Assembly (NCBI RefSeq): GCF_011397635.1
Contig: NC_064758.1
Location: 14,218,013 to 14,282,012 of the forward strand
Direction: 5' to 3'
Source: Epinephelus fuscoguttatus
Taxonomy: Eukaryota > Chordata > Actinopteri > Perciformes > Serranidae
Length of the DNA stretch: 64,000 nt
Of this stretch, positions 30,429 to 52,639 are shown in pieces. Made by a program: the position numbers and the translations under genes. Each line of letters opens with the position of its first letter. The first letter of the stretch is position 1. The notes below the pieces were generated by a model, which saw nothing but the letters and a program-made list of their open reading frames with translations, was not told the DNA's origin and did not search any database.

Positions 30429-31333
30429 GATGAGATGATGACTTCCAGTGAGTCTAGGCAGTGTTACTGATGTCTAATAGGGCATTTTGCAGGTGTTAAT
30501 ATCAACAAACAAAATAATGACAAAACCATTACTGGCAGGCAACCATCTTTATACAAATATGGTCAGTTTACTGCAATAACAGAAAAAAATGTCTTGGTAC
30601 AAATGTGAAACTGAGAATTTTCAACCAGCTTGTCACAACCATACATATTTCTTTTTATCATTTATCAGAGGTATTAAGACTTCTTTAGAGGACAAATAAC
30701 AAATATTTACAAATATTATACATGCACAGCATTTACAATGTTTGCCAGTAACATGAATACATGACATCACACTTCTGAAAAAAGGTGGGGGTGATGGTTA
30801 CCCCTAAATTAAATCTTTAGCACCCCAACATGTTCATATAGATAATCTCTGCATGTTAGGATTTCCATGAAAATATTTACAACTGAGTGCAATAAAATAG
30901 TTTGACTATATCTCATCTGAGTGAAATGGAAAAATAACACAGAACTCTTTGTTTCAGTGAATATAGGTAAGACAGAATTGTGATCTAAATACAAAGATCA
31001 TTACATCATCCTTCATTTTTGTCTAGAAATAAACAAAATATACAAAGTAGGATAACCATCTCTGGAAGAATCCTCAACAATATTTACCAAATAACTGAAT
31101 CTCACCTCTTTTCCTGGGTTAGGACTGCAAAACATCATTTATGACTATACAATCTAAGAGCAAATTGTTTATAAAGTGTTGTATGTTATAAATCCAGTTT
31201 ACATTTATTTTTAACATCATGACATGTTGCAACTCTGAGATCTTAACTCACTTCATTTCTTACATTTCATTCAGTTTAAATTAGGTGTCTGTTAACAGCA
31301 ATATTTTATACACTCCTCTGAAGCCTGCAACAC

Positions 31334-40678
<9,345 letters not shown>

Positions 40679-41103
40679 CGTCCTGAATGCTTGAGGACGG
40701 TGGAAGAGGCCAGCAGGTGGGCGCGGGCTCTGTGGACAGCTGACAAGCAAGAAGTCACATGCGGCACATTAGGATAGGCTCAATAGGCTGATACACAGCT
40801 TGACCAGTTTGTCTTTGTACTAGCATGACATTTGTTGGCCTTTAATAAAACACTACCAATCAATCAGTATTGTTCACAATTACATCTCCTCCCTGAGCAA
40901 AGTAAAGCAATCTATTACTAATAAAAATAAATCAGATGACTGACCAAAGATTTCATTTCAGAATGTGAGATGTGAGACCATAATCTGAGACAAAATACCG
41001 GCTGTCAGCCTTCAAAAATCCTATATGTTCCAGCATTATTAAAGTACCTTCGTATCAAAACTACAGTCAGGATGAAAAAATATTTCTTTTTCATTATTTC
41101 AAT

Positions 41104-41388
41104 TAGTGCTGGGGTGATATGGAGAAAATCAAGGATCACAATATTCAAGTCCAAATAGCTACTGATTGCAATGATGTTGTAAGGTTATTATTTTTGCTTT
41201 CAAAAATATTTATACAATGACATTTTTGATAAGTGATCATCAGTAACGTGGGTATACTGAGTTATGGGTGAAGGCGATATATGAGATCCAGGAAGACAAC
41301 ACTCACAATATTACGATATCCCAAATTTAAAACAATGTCTAGTCTCATACCACAATATCAACATAACATTAATAACTGCCCAGCCCTA
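41104..41388. mobile_element. hAT-like MITE with degenerate 8-bp duplication
   Basis: The left end is TAGTGCTGGGGTGATATGG and the right end reverse complements to TAGGGCTGGGCAGTTATTA. Flanking octamers ATTTCAAT and ATTTTGAT agree at 6 of 8. It is 285 bp long and has no coding capacity. It lies upstream of the zbtb17 coding exons, probably in the 5' UTR intron. Confidence 0.6.
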
Positions 41389-42659
41389 ATTTTGATGTAT
41401 TGAAACACAATCTTTGTTAGCCAAAAATGAGCACAGTGTTGTTGAATTTATTCAAAATGATGGAATCACTGTAAAGTTCAAGGGTTAAAGGTTAAAGGGA
41501 AATGGCCAATGACCCTATACTGTTGTATGGAACTGAAACAACGGGGTATTGAATAATTATTTTTTGACTAACAAAGTCAAAGAGACAATGTTTAAAATGC
41601 TTTACATGTTTTATATAACTATTTTTTTATCTGCAGATACTCACAAAAGACACTGATGTAAATAGAAGCTTTTGTGGGAGATCAGAGAAACACTAGTGCA
41701 TTTATTTTGCCCACATGTTCAACTGTGGGGTAAATGGTCACGATTTATAGCTGATCATATTTACCCTTACTTTACATTATTATGAATAAATAAATAAAAG
41801 TATTGTTTGCATTCATTAAAAATGACAGGAATCTCTGCTCGCAATTTTAATCGATTATTCTGCTTATTGACTAAATTTAATATTCATAATGTCAAATTGT
41901 TATGCAAAAAGATAAAAGAATGTTTTGCTTTAAAAAAAAAAAAAAGCTGTTAAAATATATAATTAATTAAATATTTACAAAATATGTATTTTATTTATTA
42001 CAACTTCCAGTTCCTCTGGCACTGTAAATGGAGAATGTTGCGTTCTTGTTTTTTAAAAAAAGAGCACAGTGACATGTAGATGCTGTAAAGTAGTAGCAGC
42101 TTAATTTCTAACGATCCTAAATTTGTAATGAGACCCCTCCTCCGTGTTAATACAGAACTCATATTGTATAAAATGTGTGTGATTTGTGTTGCGAATGACA
42201 GTAGTGTCTGCACCCATGCGTTTCAGTTAGCTATCAGACTCTTTTTCCTACAGGACACCACCAGGAAATACTCAAAACAGACAGATATCACCCTAAAACT
42301 GCGTTACAACGCAATGTAACACCAAAGAAACATAATTCAAAATAAAGCTATGCTGATTAATACACGACATGCGTTGCCACGATGGAACAGAAGGTAACGT
42401 TGGATAAGTAAACCACAAGTGAGGGAAAAAAGCAGAATGATACCAAAATTTAGCTTCAGCTGTTGTGATGATGGCCATGCAACTTCACACAACATAACAG
42501 AATTTTTAAATACATAACGATGTTTTGTGACTGCAAATTAAGTATCTCTAAAAGTATGGACAGCCAAGTTTGACGGTGCAATACATCGATTACAATTCCT
42601 CCATCCTTGCAGCTTTGTTATCAGGGATTAATTTAGCGTGCCTTGACATGCATGTAGTG

Positions 42660-42960
42660 AAGGGACAAGATGGCGGACCGACGAGCTGGGCCTGTCCTTA
42701 TCCCTTGTTGTTTTCTCAGCTAGCTCGTTCAACTTGTACAATTCAAGCGCCATTTTTATAAAGGCTGACTCCTGAATTACCTCTGTGTTGTCGCTTCTTC
42801 ACTCCGGGTTCAAACTGCGGGCTCCGGCTGTGATATGGAGTGTTTGCCTCAGTTAGGAAAAACAAATCCAATCGAGCTTTTCGGGGATCGATCCTGCTCC
42901 GCTTACTCCATCCACCGCCATCTTCCTCTCTCTGATCGATTGATAGGGACCGGCCGGATG
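42660..42960 (-). promoter_or_regulatory. zbtb17: Probable zbtb17 promoter and non-coding first exon
   Basis: A GC-richer island upstream of the zbtb17 coding exons. On the gene strand, GGATGGA|gtaagc gives a plausible 5' splice donor at 42906/42907, which could join to the acceptor at 40730. Two AAGATGGCGG motifs, the YY1 core, occur at 42667-42676 (plus) and 42915-42924 (minus). YY1 sites commonly mark TATA-less start regions. The first exon is inferred, not proven. From 42960 to 44100 I see no gene. Confidence 0.4.
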
Positions 42961-44116
42961 TATCACAGGAGCACGCGCAGTGTGAATACGTGCTATGCTG
43001 ATGGTGGCCGCATGGTGGCGCAATAGGTTCAAGTTACGTTACATTTAGTATTCATAATAACAAAATGCTTCTGTTCATCCATGAAGGCGACAACCACCAC
43101 AAGCAGCAACCGCAGTAACACATGATATTTTGGTAAACTGATATAAAGTTGGAGCGACAAATCAACTGAATGGTAAACCCCCCCAAAACCTTTTTAGGGT
43201 TGAATTTTATTTTGAGCTCAGTGTACAGTGGGTTACTATATTGAGTAGTATCAAAGCAATGTCAGAGCCTATTATGCAGGTCTTCTAAGAATAATGATGC
43301 AGAATCACTGCCAAAGCACTCCTCAAGGGAACATACAAAGCATTTATTTCAGTGCTACTCAGTACAACATTATAAATCATGTTTTTGTAATGTGGTGTTC
43401 CACAGGGAGAAGCATGCCAAAATGCACGTTCAGGCCACAGCCTGGCTCAAACATCGAGTAAATTACAGCCCCATAACAAAGACTTCTAAATTAGTTTTGC
43501 TTGAATAGAGTCTTTGAAATTCCCTTCTCATGACAGATGCCTTGTAAATGCCCCCACACATAAAAGACCGAATAGAAGCACCTTGAACCCTCTGTTTCAG
43601 CTCTGTTTCGTATTGATTTTGAGAGTAGTTTGCCTTGTGGTGCTCACTGCTTACACACATTCAGGCCTCCATTTGTCTTATTTTTATCTATGTGGATATA
43701 TGGTAAAGAAAACAATGTCGTTGGGGCAATCATACATTCAAAACGGATCATTAATTCGTCGACATTAAATAACGTCAGGTAGTCAAATTCTGGTTCTGCT
43801 CTCAGAAAAAAAAGAAAAACTTGGGCAGCAACTTAGCAAGGATTTGATATCAAGGTAATGTCCTCTAACACACCCTCCACCAAAAATTTAGAGCTGAAAC
43901 CAAATACAGAGTTTCTTTTTCATATTTTATTATTTCCCACAAGGTACAACTCCAGTGAAATGCAATCCCATCAGTTCCTTCAAGTTGTGCTTTATAATTT
44001 AGTTCTTTTTGCCTCTCCTTATATTGTAGGCTGCTGCTTTACAGCTCATTGTCCATCTTTTCAGATTTTGGTAATCCATGGTTTCTGGTTGTTGCATGAT
44101 AGTTTTGGGTACAGTT

Positions 44117-44745
44117 GTATTATTAGTATAGTATAGTATAGTATAAAATAGCAAAGCATAGTATAGTATAGTATAGTATAAAATAGCATAGTATAGTAAA
44201 TTAGAAAATTACAGTACAGTATAGTGTAGTGTAGTGTAGTATAGTAATAGTATATAGCATATTATATATTATAGTATAGCACAATACAGTATAGAATAGC
44301 AAAGCATAGCATAGTATAGTATAGTATAATGTATAGTATGGTGTTGTGTAGTATAGCATAGCATATCATAATGTCGTATAGTATGCTATAGCATAGCATA
44401 GCATAGTATAGTGTACTATAGTGTAGTGTAGTGCTGTGTTGTGTAGTATAGTATAGTAAAGTAAGTAAGTAAGTAAAACTTTATTTATATAGCACCTTTT
44501 TTAACGCAGGTTACATATAGTATAATATAGTACAGTACAGTATAGTGTAGTGTACAGTACAGTGCAGTATAGTGTAGTGTATAGTATAGTATAATATAGC
44601 ACAGTATAGTGTAGTGTAGAGTATAGTACAGTACAGTATAGTGTAGTCTAGTGTATAGTATAGTACAGTATAGAACAGTACAGTACAGTGTAGTGTAGTG
44701 TATAGTATAGTATAGAATAGTATAATATACAAATATAGAAATCAG
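44117..44745. repeat. Degenerate ATAGT pentanucleotide satellite, about 630 bp
   Basis: Repeated TAGTA/ATAGT units vary to CATAG, GTGTAG and ACAGT. The array is broken at about 44457-44512 by (GTAA)n and AACTTTATTTATATAGCACC, the tail motif of a fish retroelement family also seen at 46335. Reading frames through it (Tyr/Thr/Leu-rich) are artefacts of the pentamer. Confidence 0.9.
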
Positions 44746-44812
44746 GTTTTTCTAACCTTTGATGAAAACAATTTGTCATAATTCAATCAAAAGGCTCACA
44801 CGTTGTCAGATG

Positions 44813-44841
44813 TTTATTGTCAAAGCAGGATAATTTTTATT
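44813..44841 (-). terminator. hspb7: hspb7 poly(A) signals
   Basis: Two minus-strand AATAAA hexamers, at 44836-44841 and 44813-44818, lie 434-462 nt past the hspb7 stop and next to the end of the ATAGT satellite. Confidence 0.45.
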
Positions 44842-44950
44842 CACACAAATGATAATATACAATAAATTATTATTAACGTGACAACCATCAATTTCAGAGG
44901 TGAGTTTTCGTTTTTAGAACTGTGTTAGAAGTGAACTGATCCGTCAATTG

Positions 44951-44953
<3 letters not shown>

Positions 44954-44992
<39 letters not shown>
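44954..44992. repeat. (GT)n microsatellite
   Basis: About 19 uninterrupted GT units within the predicted hspb7 3' UTR. Confidence 0.95.
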
Positions 44993-44993
<1 letters not shown>

Positions 44994-45274
44994 TTTGTGA
45001 GAATGCTGTACTTGTCCAGCCCCTGTGTCTCAATATGTTACACGTAGGTATGACCTATTGCTGCTGTGTATGGTGGACTATGTCAGAATATAAATGAGCA
45101 GCGACAGGCATTGTTGCAGTCACGGAGGAGGATGTGGCATGTTTCATAGAGCGCAGTGCCAACTCTCTGTTGAGTGTTTAAAGTAAAGAATGGTTTGAGT
45201 GAAGACAGGAAATAAAGGAAGTTGCATAAAATCACAAAAAGTGAGAGGTTTATGATAAGAAAGCAGGTCCCTCT

Positions 45275-48200
45275 CTAGATCTTGATCTCGGTGCGGAAGG
45301 TTTGTACAAGCTCGTGTTTGGCCGGATGTCGCCGTGCCCTGACTGTTAGGGTCCCCTCGGTGCCCAGTGATGATGTCACTGAGGTGGGGTCCACATCCTC
45401 AGGTAGCTGGCACTTGTGTGTGAAAGTGTTCATCACTGAACCATCCTGGGCCAACTGTGAAAGACAGAACATTACAAATGACTTCATTTTTCATGACTGT
45501 GGAAAGATGCTGTGTGAAGTGGTTTTTCCACTCAGCAGACCCGAACCCACCCAGACACCAACATTGTTTTAAGGACTTATGTAACCATTGTAAATCAAAT
45601 GGAAGCCTGCCCACCTTTTCTGCTCGAACTTCAATCTGGTTGTTGGATGTGGTGACGATGACATCTTCAGGGGAGAAGTCTCGCACGTCAACTGTGAACT
45701 GGTAGGAATCCCCAAGAGTCTTGATATTTCCAGATCCGCCTAAATCAACCACAAGATGAGAGAGGATGTCAGACCACAGGGGGACTCAGATCTTTCTTTC
45801 TTTCTTCCTTTAACAATTAATTTTCACAGAATTGTCATTGTCACTGCATGCTAAGAGAGGAAGCATATTTCTGGTGATAATTACAATACCTGCAGGTGGT
45901 GTTTCATTAGGGATCAATTGTAGACATGTTTCAGGTTCTCATTAATTTCAAACACATCATGCTATTGAACATTTTTTACTTATTTTCATTTGTGTTATAT
46001 GCAGGTGACTTAGAATCCATACTAAAATCAAACATTATTTAGGCTCATTATTTCTGTTTCAGTGGGTCTTTCCATAAATGGCCATACAAATAACAACAGT
46101 CTCAAGGTCACCTCTCTGTTACCTCCAAGGCAGCTGAGAGATTTTAGGTTTTCTAAAGAGGCTGATATGGCCAAGTGATGTAATTTTAAAACACGTGCCT
46201 TTGTGTTTTGTGAACTTTAAAATAAAAAAATGTTAACCCTTCACTACAATTAGCTAAAAAAAATATGTCTTTTACATTAAGACGTTTTGACACGTCGCAG
46301 TGGGAAAATTAATGCTGGCTGAATCCCATTTAGCTGCTTCATTGTACTTGCATTTGTATAACGCCTTTCTAGTCTTGCGATCATTCAAAGCTGCTTTAGA
46401 CTTCATGCCACTTTCATCCATTCACACACACATTCATACACTAGTGGCTGAGGCTACCATACACTGTCCCACATGCATCCGTTTAACATTCACACGCACT
46501 AATTTTGGCGTTTCGGTATCTTGCCCAAGTATTCAACAAGTGGACCTGAGGAGCATGGAATTGAATCACCGATCTTACAACTATTAGAAGTGGACAACCT
46601 GCTTCACCTCCTGAGCCCACTTTCTAAAGCACTTACTGTTTGAACTGAAATGGGTCATAGCCCATAATGTGGCTCTGATAGTAGTTTATACCATTTATTT
46701 GGTTTTCCAACAAATTAATGTAAATACAAACTTAAAAAAACAGTTTGTTACTGCCTGAACTGGTTTGTTGAGCCTGGTTAAGTATCTTTATAAGCTTTGA
46801 CAGAGTTAGACCTGGAAAAGTTAGATTGCTTGATTTTTGGAATTGGTTTGAGTTAAATGGCTATGAGAAGTATGAACATAGTTTTCCTAGTTGTGGAACA
46901 AATTTGAAAATTGTATGATTGCCTCACTGTGGTTATACCATAGCCAGCACTACAGCATCTTGGCTGTATACCTTATTGTATTAAGATGGCAGCTACAGAG
47001 AGTCACTGTAAAGTCACAGTTCAGATAAATCAATAGTGTGATTTCAGCATTTGTTTTTTGCAGATACCATGAATTTTCTCTCTTCCCCAGCCACTTGCTA
47101 ACTTTGTCTCTCTCCTGTTTTGTGCCGGGCAGTTAGCCAACAGATCCATCAGAGGCATTTCACTAAAAAATGAAGTAGATGAGAGCAGAGTTTGGAGGAG
47201 GGAAAACAATGAGCTAAATAAAAGGCTAAATAAGGACTGTATAGCTGAGAGGAACTGCAGAGTGGGGTGAAACTTTTCACTATGAGCGACACCTTTCACA
47301 TTACACATCATAGTCACTTAATCTGTGGTTAATATAAAAGGTAGTGATGAGTGCAGCTTTGATGATCTGTATGGGGATACAGTAGAGAAACACGTGATCA
47401 TCATACAGTCTGATGCGTCAGTGTCTGTCCTCAGTGGGTCTGAGCTCAGTGAAGAACTAACACATGACACAATGACTGGAAATGCTCGTGTTTGAGATAT
47501 TAGCTCTGACTTAACGTATGCAGGTCAGCTTGACAGTGTGACATCATTCCAACTGCGTGTGTGTGTGTATGTATTTGCTGTGTACACCGGTCACCGGGCA
47601 ACCATCTGGTCATTCCTTATGCAGGCGTCATTCCAGATACTCAGTGTGTGAAGTCACACATGGCAGTCAGTACAGCATTCCCCGGCTTGCTTGTGTGCGC
47701 GCATGTGTGAGTATGCGTGTGTGTGTGTGTGTGTGTGCCTTGCATTCCCTTTAGCTGCACCCACCCTCAGGCTCCTGTGATGCACCTATGGGATTCCAAC
47801 AATGGTTCCAAAACGCTTGAGCTCTGCCCCTGACACACGGGCCGCACAGACTCTGAGTCCCTTTAAAGTTCAGATGTCACACATTGACACTTCTGTGTGT
47901 GCCAGCAGTGAGCCAATACAGAACAGTTCACACTGGATTCGCACATGACTGAGCTAGAGGATGAACCAAGCACTGTAAAGTGAAATGTGTCCTGACCTTA
48001 ATGTGCATTTGTAGATGCTTGGAAAACCTGGAAGAGAAAGCCAAGCAGTGCCTCCCTTTCTTCAAAAAATGCAGCTCCAACTTGGGTTTTCCTTTGTGTA
48101 AATCTGTTTTCTTTCCATTTTTCTTTTTCCACTTTAGTTACACCATCAAACTATGGCTGCACTCTTGCTTAGAAACATATTTGTACACACACATCGACCA

Positions 48201-48594
48201 CCAATTGCCTTTGTCTTTTGAACTCAGTCGTCCCTCCTCTGAACTGTCACCTCGGCTATATTTTATCACCGCTTTATGTAGAAAAACACCCCACTTTACG
48301 CAAATCTCTTCCAAGCACAGACATAAATCTGTCTCCTCAACCTGCTGTTGCTATCATTTCAAACCACTTTTGTATACAAAATGAGTTACAGAGACCTTAA
48401 ATTGCTTCAAACTTACTGGAAAACCCCAAGGCATCACTCCCAGGCCCCATGAAGGAGCCAAAGTCCTCAGCGAACAGTCCCCGGCTTTTCTCCATGTATG
48501 GGTTACTAGAGGATGAGGATGAGGATGAGGACGAGGATGAAGTCTGGTGGAAACTACGCTCCGATCGATAGGCAGAGGAGTTGGTCGCACTCAT
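45275..48594 (-). CDS. hspb7: hspb7 (cvHsp): cardiovascular small heat-shock protein, 3 exons
   Basis: Small heat-shock protein of heart and skeletal muscle, active on actin/filamin-based structures and against polyQ aggregation. Exons in transcript order: 48417-48594, 45615-45739, 45275-45454; 483 nt, 160 aa (human is about 170). The N-terminus is [18 protein letters not shown] followed by 12 serines (residues 19-30), then the HSPB7-specific [11 protein letters not shown]. The alpha-crystallin domain (about 60-150) has [36 protein letters not shown] and [20 protein letters not shown]. The protein ends FRTEIKI, as in human, which includes an I-x-I-type tail. The 2.7-kb first intron contains a reverse SINE. 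The next genes are zbtb17 on one side and clcnk on the other, as in mammals. Confidence 0.96.
46335..46620 (-). mobile_element. Diverged tRNA-derived SINE in hspb7 intron 1
   Basis: On the minus strand the head reads TGGGCTCAGGAGGTGAAGCA (A-box-like), with a decayed B box (GGTGATTCAATTCC). The body has CTTGGGCAAGATACCGAAA and a CATTCACACACA-type region, and the tail contains AGGCGTTATACAAATGCAAG. This order matches a common percomorph SINE. No target duplication was found. Confidence 0.65.
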
Positions 48595-48844
48595 GGATGG
48601 GTGAGAGTGCTGGGGAAGGCAGAGGAGGAGATTGAAGGGAGGGAAAGAGGGAGGCGGAGAGAGTTGCTTCTTCTTGTGGCTCCTCTGGGAGTCTTCCAGA
48701 GGCTTAAATGTAAGAAATAATTTACACAGCTCTTCTGTTGTCCTTCTGTTCTTTCTGTCCCTTTTCTCTCTCTATTTTTTTCTTGCTTGTGTTAGGTAAA
48801 ATCACTTGTTTTCCCACTCTCCTGCAGCCACCCAGCCTTGGCCC

Positions 48845-48933
48845 TTATATACTGTATGGCCCCATGTTTGGTTGGGCGGTTGCGCACGTGTGTCAGAGCT
48901 CACTGGGAAAGGGTAATGGTGTTCTATATTTAT
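48845..48933 (-). promoter_or_regulatory. hspb7: hspb7 promoter: TATA box with MEF2-like site upstream
   Basis: The gene strand has TATATAAGG at about 48843-48851, 250 bp before the ATG, predicting initiation near 48815. About 75 bp further upstream (48924-48933) the gene strand reads ATAAATATAG, one base short of the MEF2 consensus. This pairing suits a muscle gene. The inference rests on motif and position only. The plus-strand region 48934-50300 holds no gene I can recognise. Confidence 0.45.
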
Positions 48934-50309
48934 CGTGAGACTCACCGAGCGATCGACACAGGGGTCTGTGGTTTGAAATGTTCTGGGCATTGAGGCTATG
49001 AGGTTAAGAGCAGGCGAGAGAGAGAGCGGGGTTTGATAGAGAGGTAGAGAAAGAGCAGAGGGTAAGGGGGGGCAACAGTTGTCATTTCAGACACACCATC
49101 CCTGAAATAGCTTCCCTCTCCTCTCTTTAATTCTCCCCCTGCACTCCACTGCTCCATCAATCTGTTCTGCTCTCCTAACATCCAGCGCCTTTGTCCTGAA
49201 ACTGGATCCTCACATGGTTCTGCCATTAAGTGTCCAATGTTTTCACAGCATGGTTTCATCTCATTAGAGAGACTTCTGACATCTGTTTATTGATTTAATC
49301 TCTCATATGTTCAACCTCTAAGCACACAGCATTAACACCAAATGATTCGTCGGAAAACGCTGCTCTTTCTCCCGCTGAGCTGGGTGGAAGTGTATTGAAA
49401 AGTGAAAAGGGGAGCCTCACCTCTTATCTCAGAGGATAAGTTAAGAGCAAAACAAAGATGGAAAGAATGTGCTTGAAAACAAAGCCGTCAGAGGGAGCAG
49501 GGGACTTAGTAGTGACATTGCTTTGTGGCTATTAATATCTGCAGAGAGAGCACAGGCCATCATGATTAGAAAACACTCTCTGCTCTCCTCTCTAGTTGCT
49601 GACAGATTATCTATTAAAATCCATTTATGGGCTCATTCACATTATGTATTTGATTTGTACGTTGTCTTTGCAGCCAAGAGTGGATTGCCTATGAAATGTG
49701 TAACATATACAAGGCATCATTCTGTTATTGATTGACACCACAATGCCAAACATCAAATAGCTGCCATCACAGTTATCCTGAAATCGAAATTCAAGGCAGT
49801 GCGCTGTTGAAATAAAACTCACAAAGGTTGCCGTCTTTTGTTTTGAAGCTATGTTTGAAAGGTTACCCAGCATTACAAATGACCCCACACAGTGATATGT
49901 GCTTTCAGTCTTATCAGATAAGAGCTCTATAGCTCAGAGCCCCCAGCTGAAGGTCTAAATTCAGCCCAGCAACTCACTGTCTCCCTGTCACCGAGCATAC
50001 AGAGCCTCCTCCCCTCCATAGTAACAGCAGTAACACTTTTGGTTCATACTGACATTTGATTAAAAATGATGTTTTCCACCTCTGATTGTGCTGTCATTGA
50101 GACCAAAGCAAGTGGTTGTCTGCAAAATGTGTTATGAAATGTCACTGATGTTGGTCACACAAATTTCTAATTAATGTCTTGGGGCATTTTGACACAGAAA
50201 AGGTCAAACTGAACTCAGCTGGTATCTCAGTTTTTTAAGAAGTTGAATATATTTCAAAGGGCTGCTTTTTTAAAATTATTCAACAAAATAAAAGTCTTTT
50301 ACCCCAATC

Positions 50310-50800
50310 AGCAGTTCTCAACCTGGGGGTTGGGACCACAGATGGGTTGCAAGGTAAGTGTGAAAATACTTAACAAAAATAAAAAAAATAAAAAAAATTA
50401 AATTAAATTAAATTAAACAAAATTAAATTAAATTGAATTTAATTAAACTAAAAGAAATGAAATTAAATTGAATTTAATTAAGCTAAAAGAAATGAAATTA
50501 AATTGAATTTAATTAAATTAAAGTCTAATGATGTGAAACAGTCCATATTTCATAATAAATGAAAGAGCAAAGATTTTTAAAAATTTATTTATAGATTAAA
50601 TTAAATTAAATTAAATTAAATTAAATTAAATTAAATCAATCAATAAATAAAAATCTTTGCTTTTTTATTTACAATGAAATATGGATCGTTTCACATCTTC
50701 AACCTTTGCAAAAACCATTTAAGTTACATTACATTTGGTTGAACTGCTTGCAACTCATAAACAAAAGGCAGCCTGTAAAGGGGTCAAATCAAATCCCTAA
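50310..50800. repeat. AT-rich AATTA array inside a foldback repeat
   Basis: TTCTCAACCTGGGGGTTGGG at 50315-50334 resembles a common hAT terminus. Arms 50530-50592 and 50641-50697 (GATGTGAAACAGTCCATATT against its complement) form an imperfect inverted repeat of about 57 bp. The loop and the left flank (50385-50520, 50597-50636) consist of AATTA/TTAAA pentamer runs. No coding content. Confidence 0.6.
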
Positions 50801-51806
50801 AATCTGCCAACCTCTCATATGCAGCATCAAATTATGCCTTATTCAGAAATTTGAAAACTGGTTACATCACACCCAAAAACAAACAAACAAACAAGAAACA
50901 AACTGTAGGATGCCTTATTCCATTAGCACTGGTGTTCGAATAAACAATCAGGACTGTATCAATAAAGAGCCCAGACTGCTATATTAGAGAAATGATGGGA
51001 TGAAAGTGACTGAGGGGTGTGTGCAGGGAAGGTCCAGTAGGAATTGGGTGAGCACCGATGGGTGAGATGACGAGAGTTGGACAAAGATGAGAGGTTGTCG
51101 AATAGAGACACTGAGATAAAGGAGAGATTAATAAACAAAAGGTTGGAATGGGAAAGGCTGGAAAACATAGTAAAGCGCCAACAGGTTGTTGCATTCAAGA
51201 CACCCTGAAAGTGGGACATTTCTCTGTTGGAGCCTCAATAATCAATAAAGACAGAAAAGCATTGTCACAGTGTGAAATAAAGGAGTTTACAAGTAAAAGT
51301 TTGGAGTACGCAGCGAGGTGGATCACATATGAAATATGGTTTGTACAGCTGAATGTATGCAGATGATTAAATTTTATGCGTAATTTATGTTGTTGAAATT
51401 ATGTTGTGATGATTACTTTTCTTTTTTTCTTTCACTTTTAATTAAAATTGTGATTTGTAGAGAACAGAAAGGCGGGCTTGCAACCAGAAAGTTGCTGGCT
51501 CCTTACACTTAAATACATAAATACATTTTGGTTGGGGATAAATAATGTTCATCCTGCAGTTAATCTAGCACCAAAGATAGAGACAACATTTTTAAATAAT
51601 ATAATAATGATATGAAATATTGCCAAGAATAACTTCAGGCAGCCGGCCAGGAACACAGGGATTGTGACAAACAGTGTGACAGGAAGAAACGTAAGAGAGT
51701 CAATCTGATCTAGCTTTCAGTAATCCACCTTGTCTCACCATGACATTGAGTCACCTCTATATGTGTGTGTTTGTGTATGCATTCCTATCTGCCTACATGG
51801 AGCACT

Positions 51807-51807
<1 letters not shown>

Positions 51808-51859
<52 letters not shown>
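51808..51859. repeat. (AC)n microsatellite, about 26 units
   Basis: An uninterrupted dinucleotide array in the hspb7-clcnk intergenic region. The surrounding 50.8-52.6 kb shows no gene. Confidence 0.95.
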
Positions 51860-51862
<3 letters not shown>

Positions 51863-52639
51863 TGTTTGGGTTGCGTCTGCCTCAGCTGCTGCATGTTACA
51901 TAATGTCGCAGGCAGAGTGACGAGTCCCACAGTGACAGACACACAGTGGCTGAGCTGGAAGGTCATTTCACTGCTGCTAATTTATTTTCATAAGTAGATG
52001 GTCAGCTTTGTAGGCAAATGCAGTTACACACATATTCATGAACACTATAGGCCTATAAGACTGGGGGCGCCACTCACTGCTTCACCGACCTTCATATGGT
52101 AATATCCTTCTATAAAAAGCTGCACTTCCCTTGAAAAACATGTTTTCGAAACATTTATTCATATTTTTATTTAAATGTAGACATTATTCTGCCTTAAATT
52201 TGAATAATATAAATACTGAAATGTGCATTTGTTGGACTAAGAAAAATATTTTTTAAAAGTTTAATTTTACTGAAAATGTAAAAAAGGGAAAAAAAATTAT
52301 TTACATTTCATCCATTTACTTTTTTTTTTTTTTTTTTTTAAAATGTAACTGCTCTATTTTAATCCAGTAACAGACAGAATAAGCCAATGAACTGCTGATT
52401 TTATTTCATTTGACTAGGATGCAATCAGTCATTCAGCCAAAATATAGGGGAAAAAAGGTTAATTAAAAGTTTACCTTTAAAACTTTTTTGTTATTGAAGA
52501 GCAGCATTTTATATTATGCGTCATTGTTTGAGTCGTTGTTAATATAAAAAAATATTGATTAATGCAGCTTTAAGACATAAGCTTTAAGACTAATTATATT
52601 AGAAATCAAAACATTTGTCTTTAGGGTAGATCTCAAATC

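Noticed and set aside
44511-44732. Tyr/Thr/Leu repetitive open frame on the minus strand
   Set aside because: It arises from the ATAGT pentamer satellite; no splice or start context.
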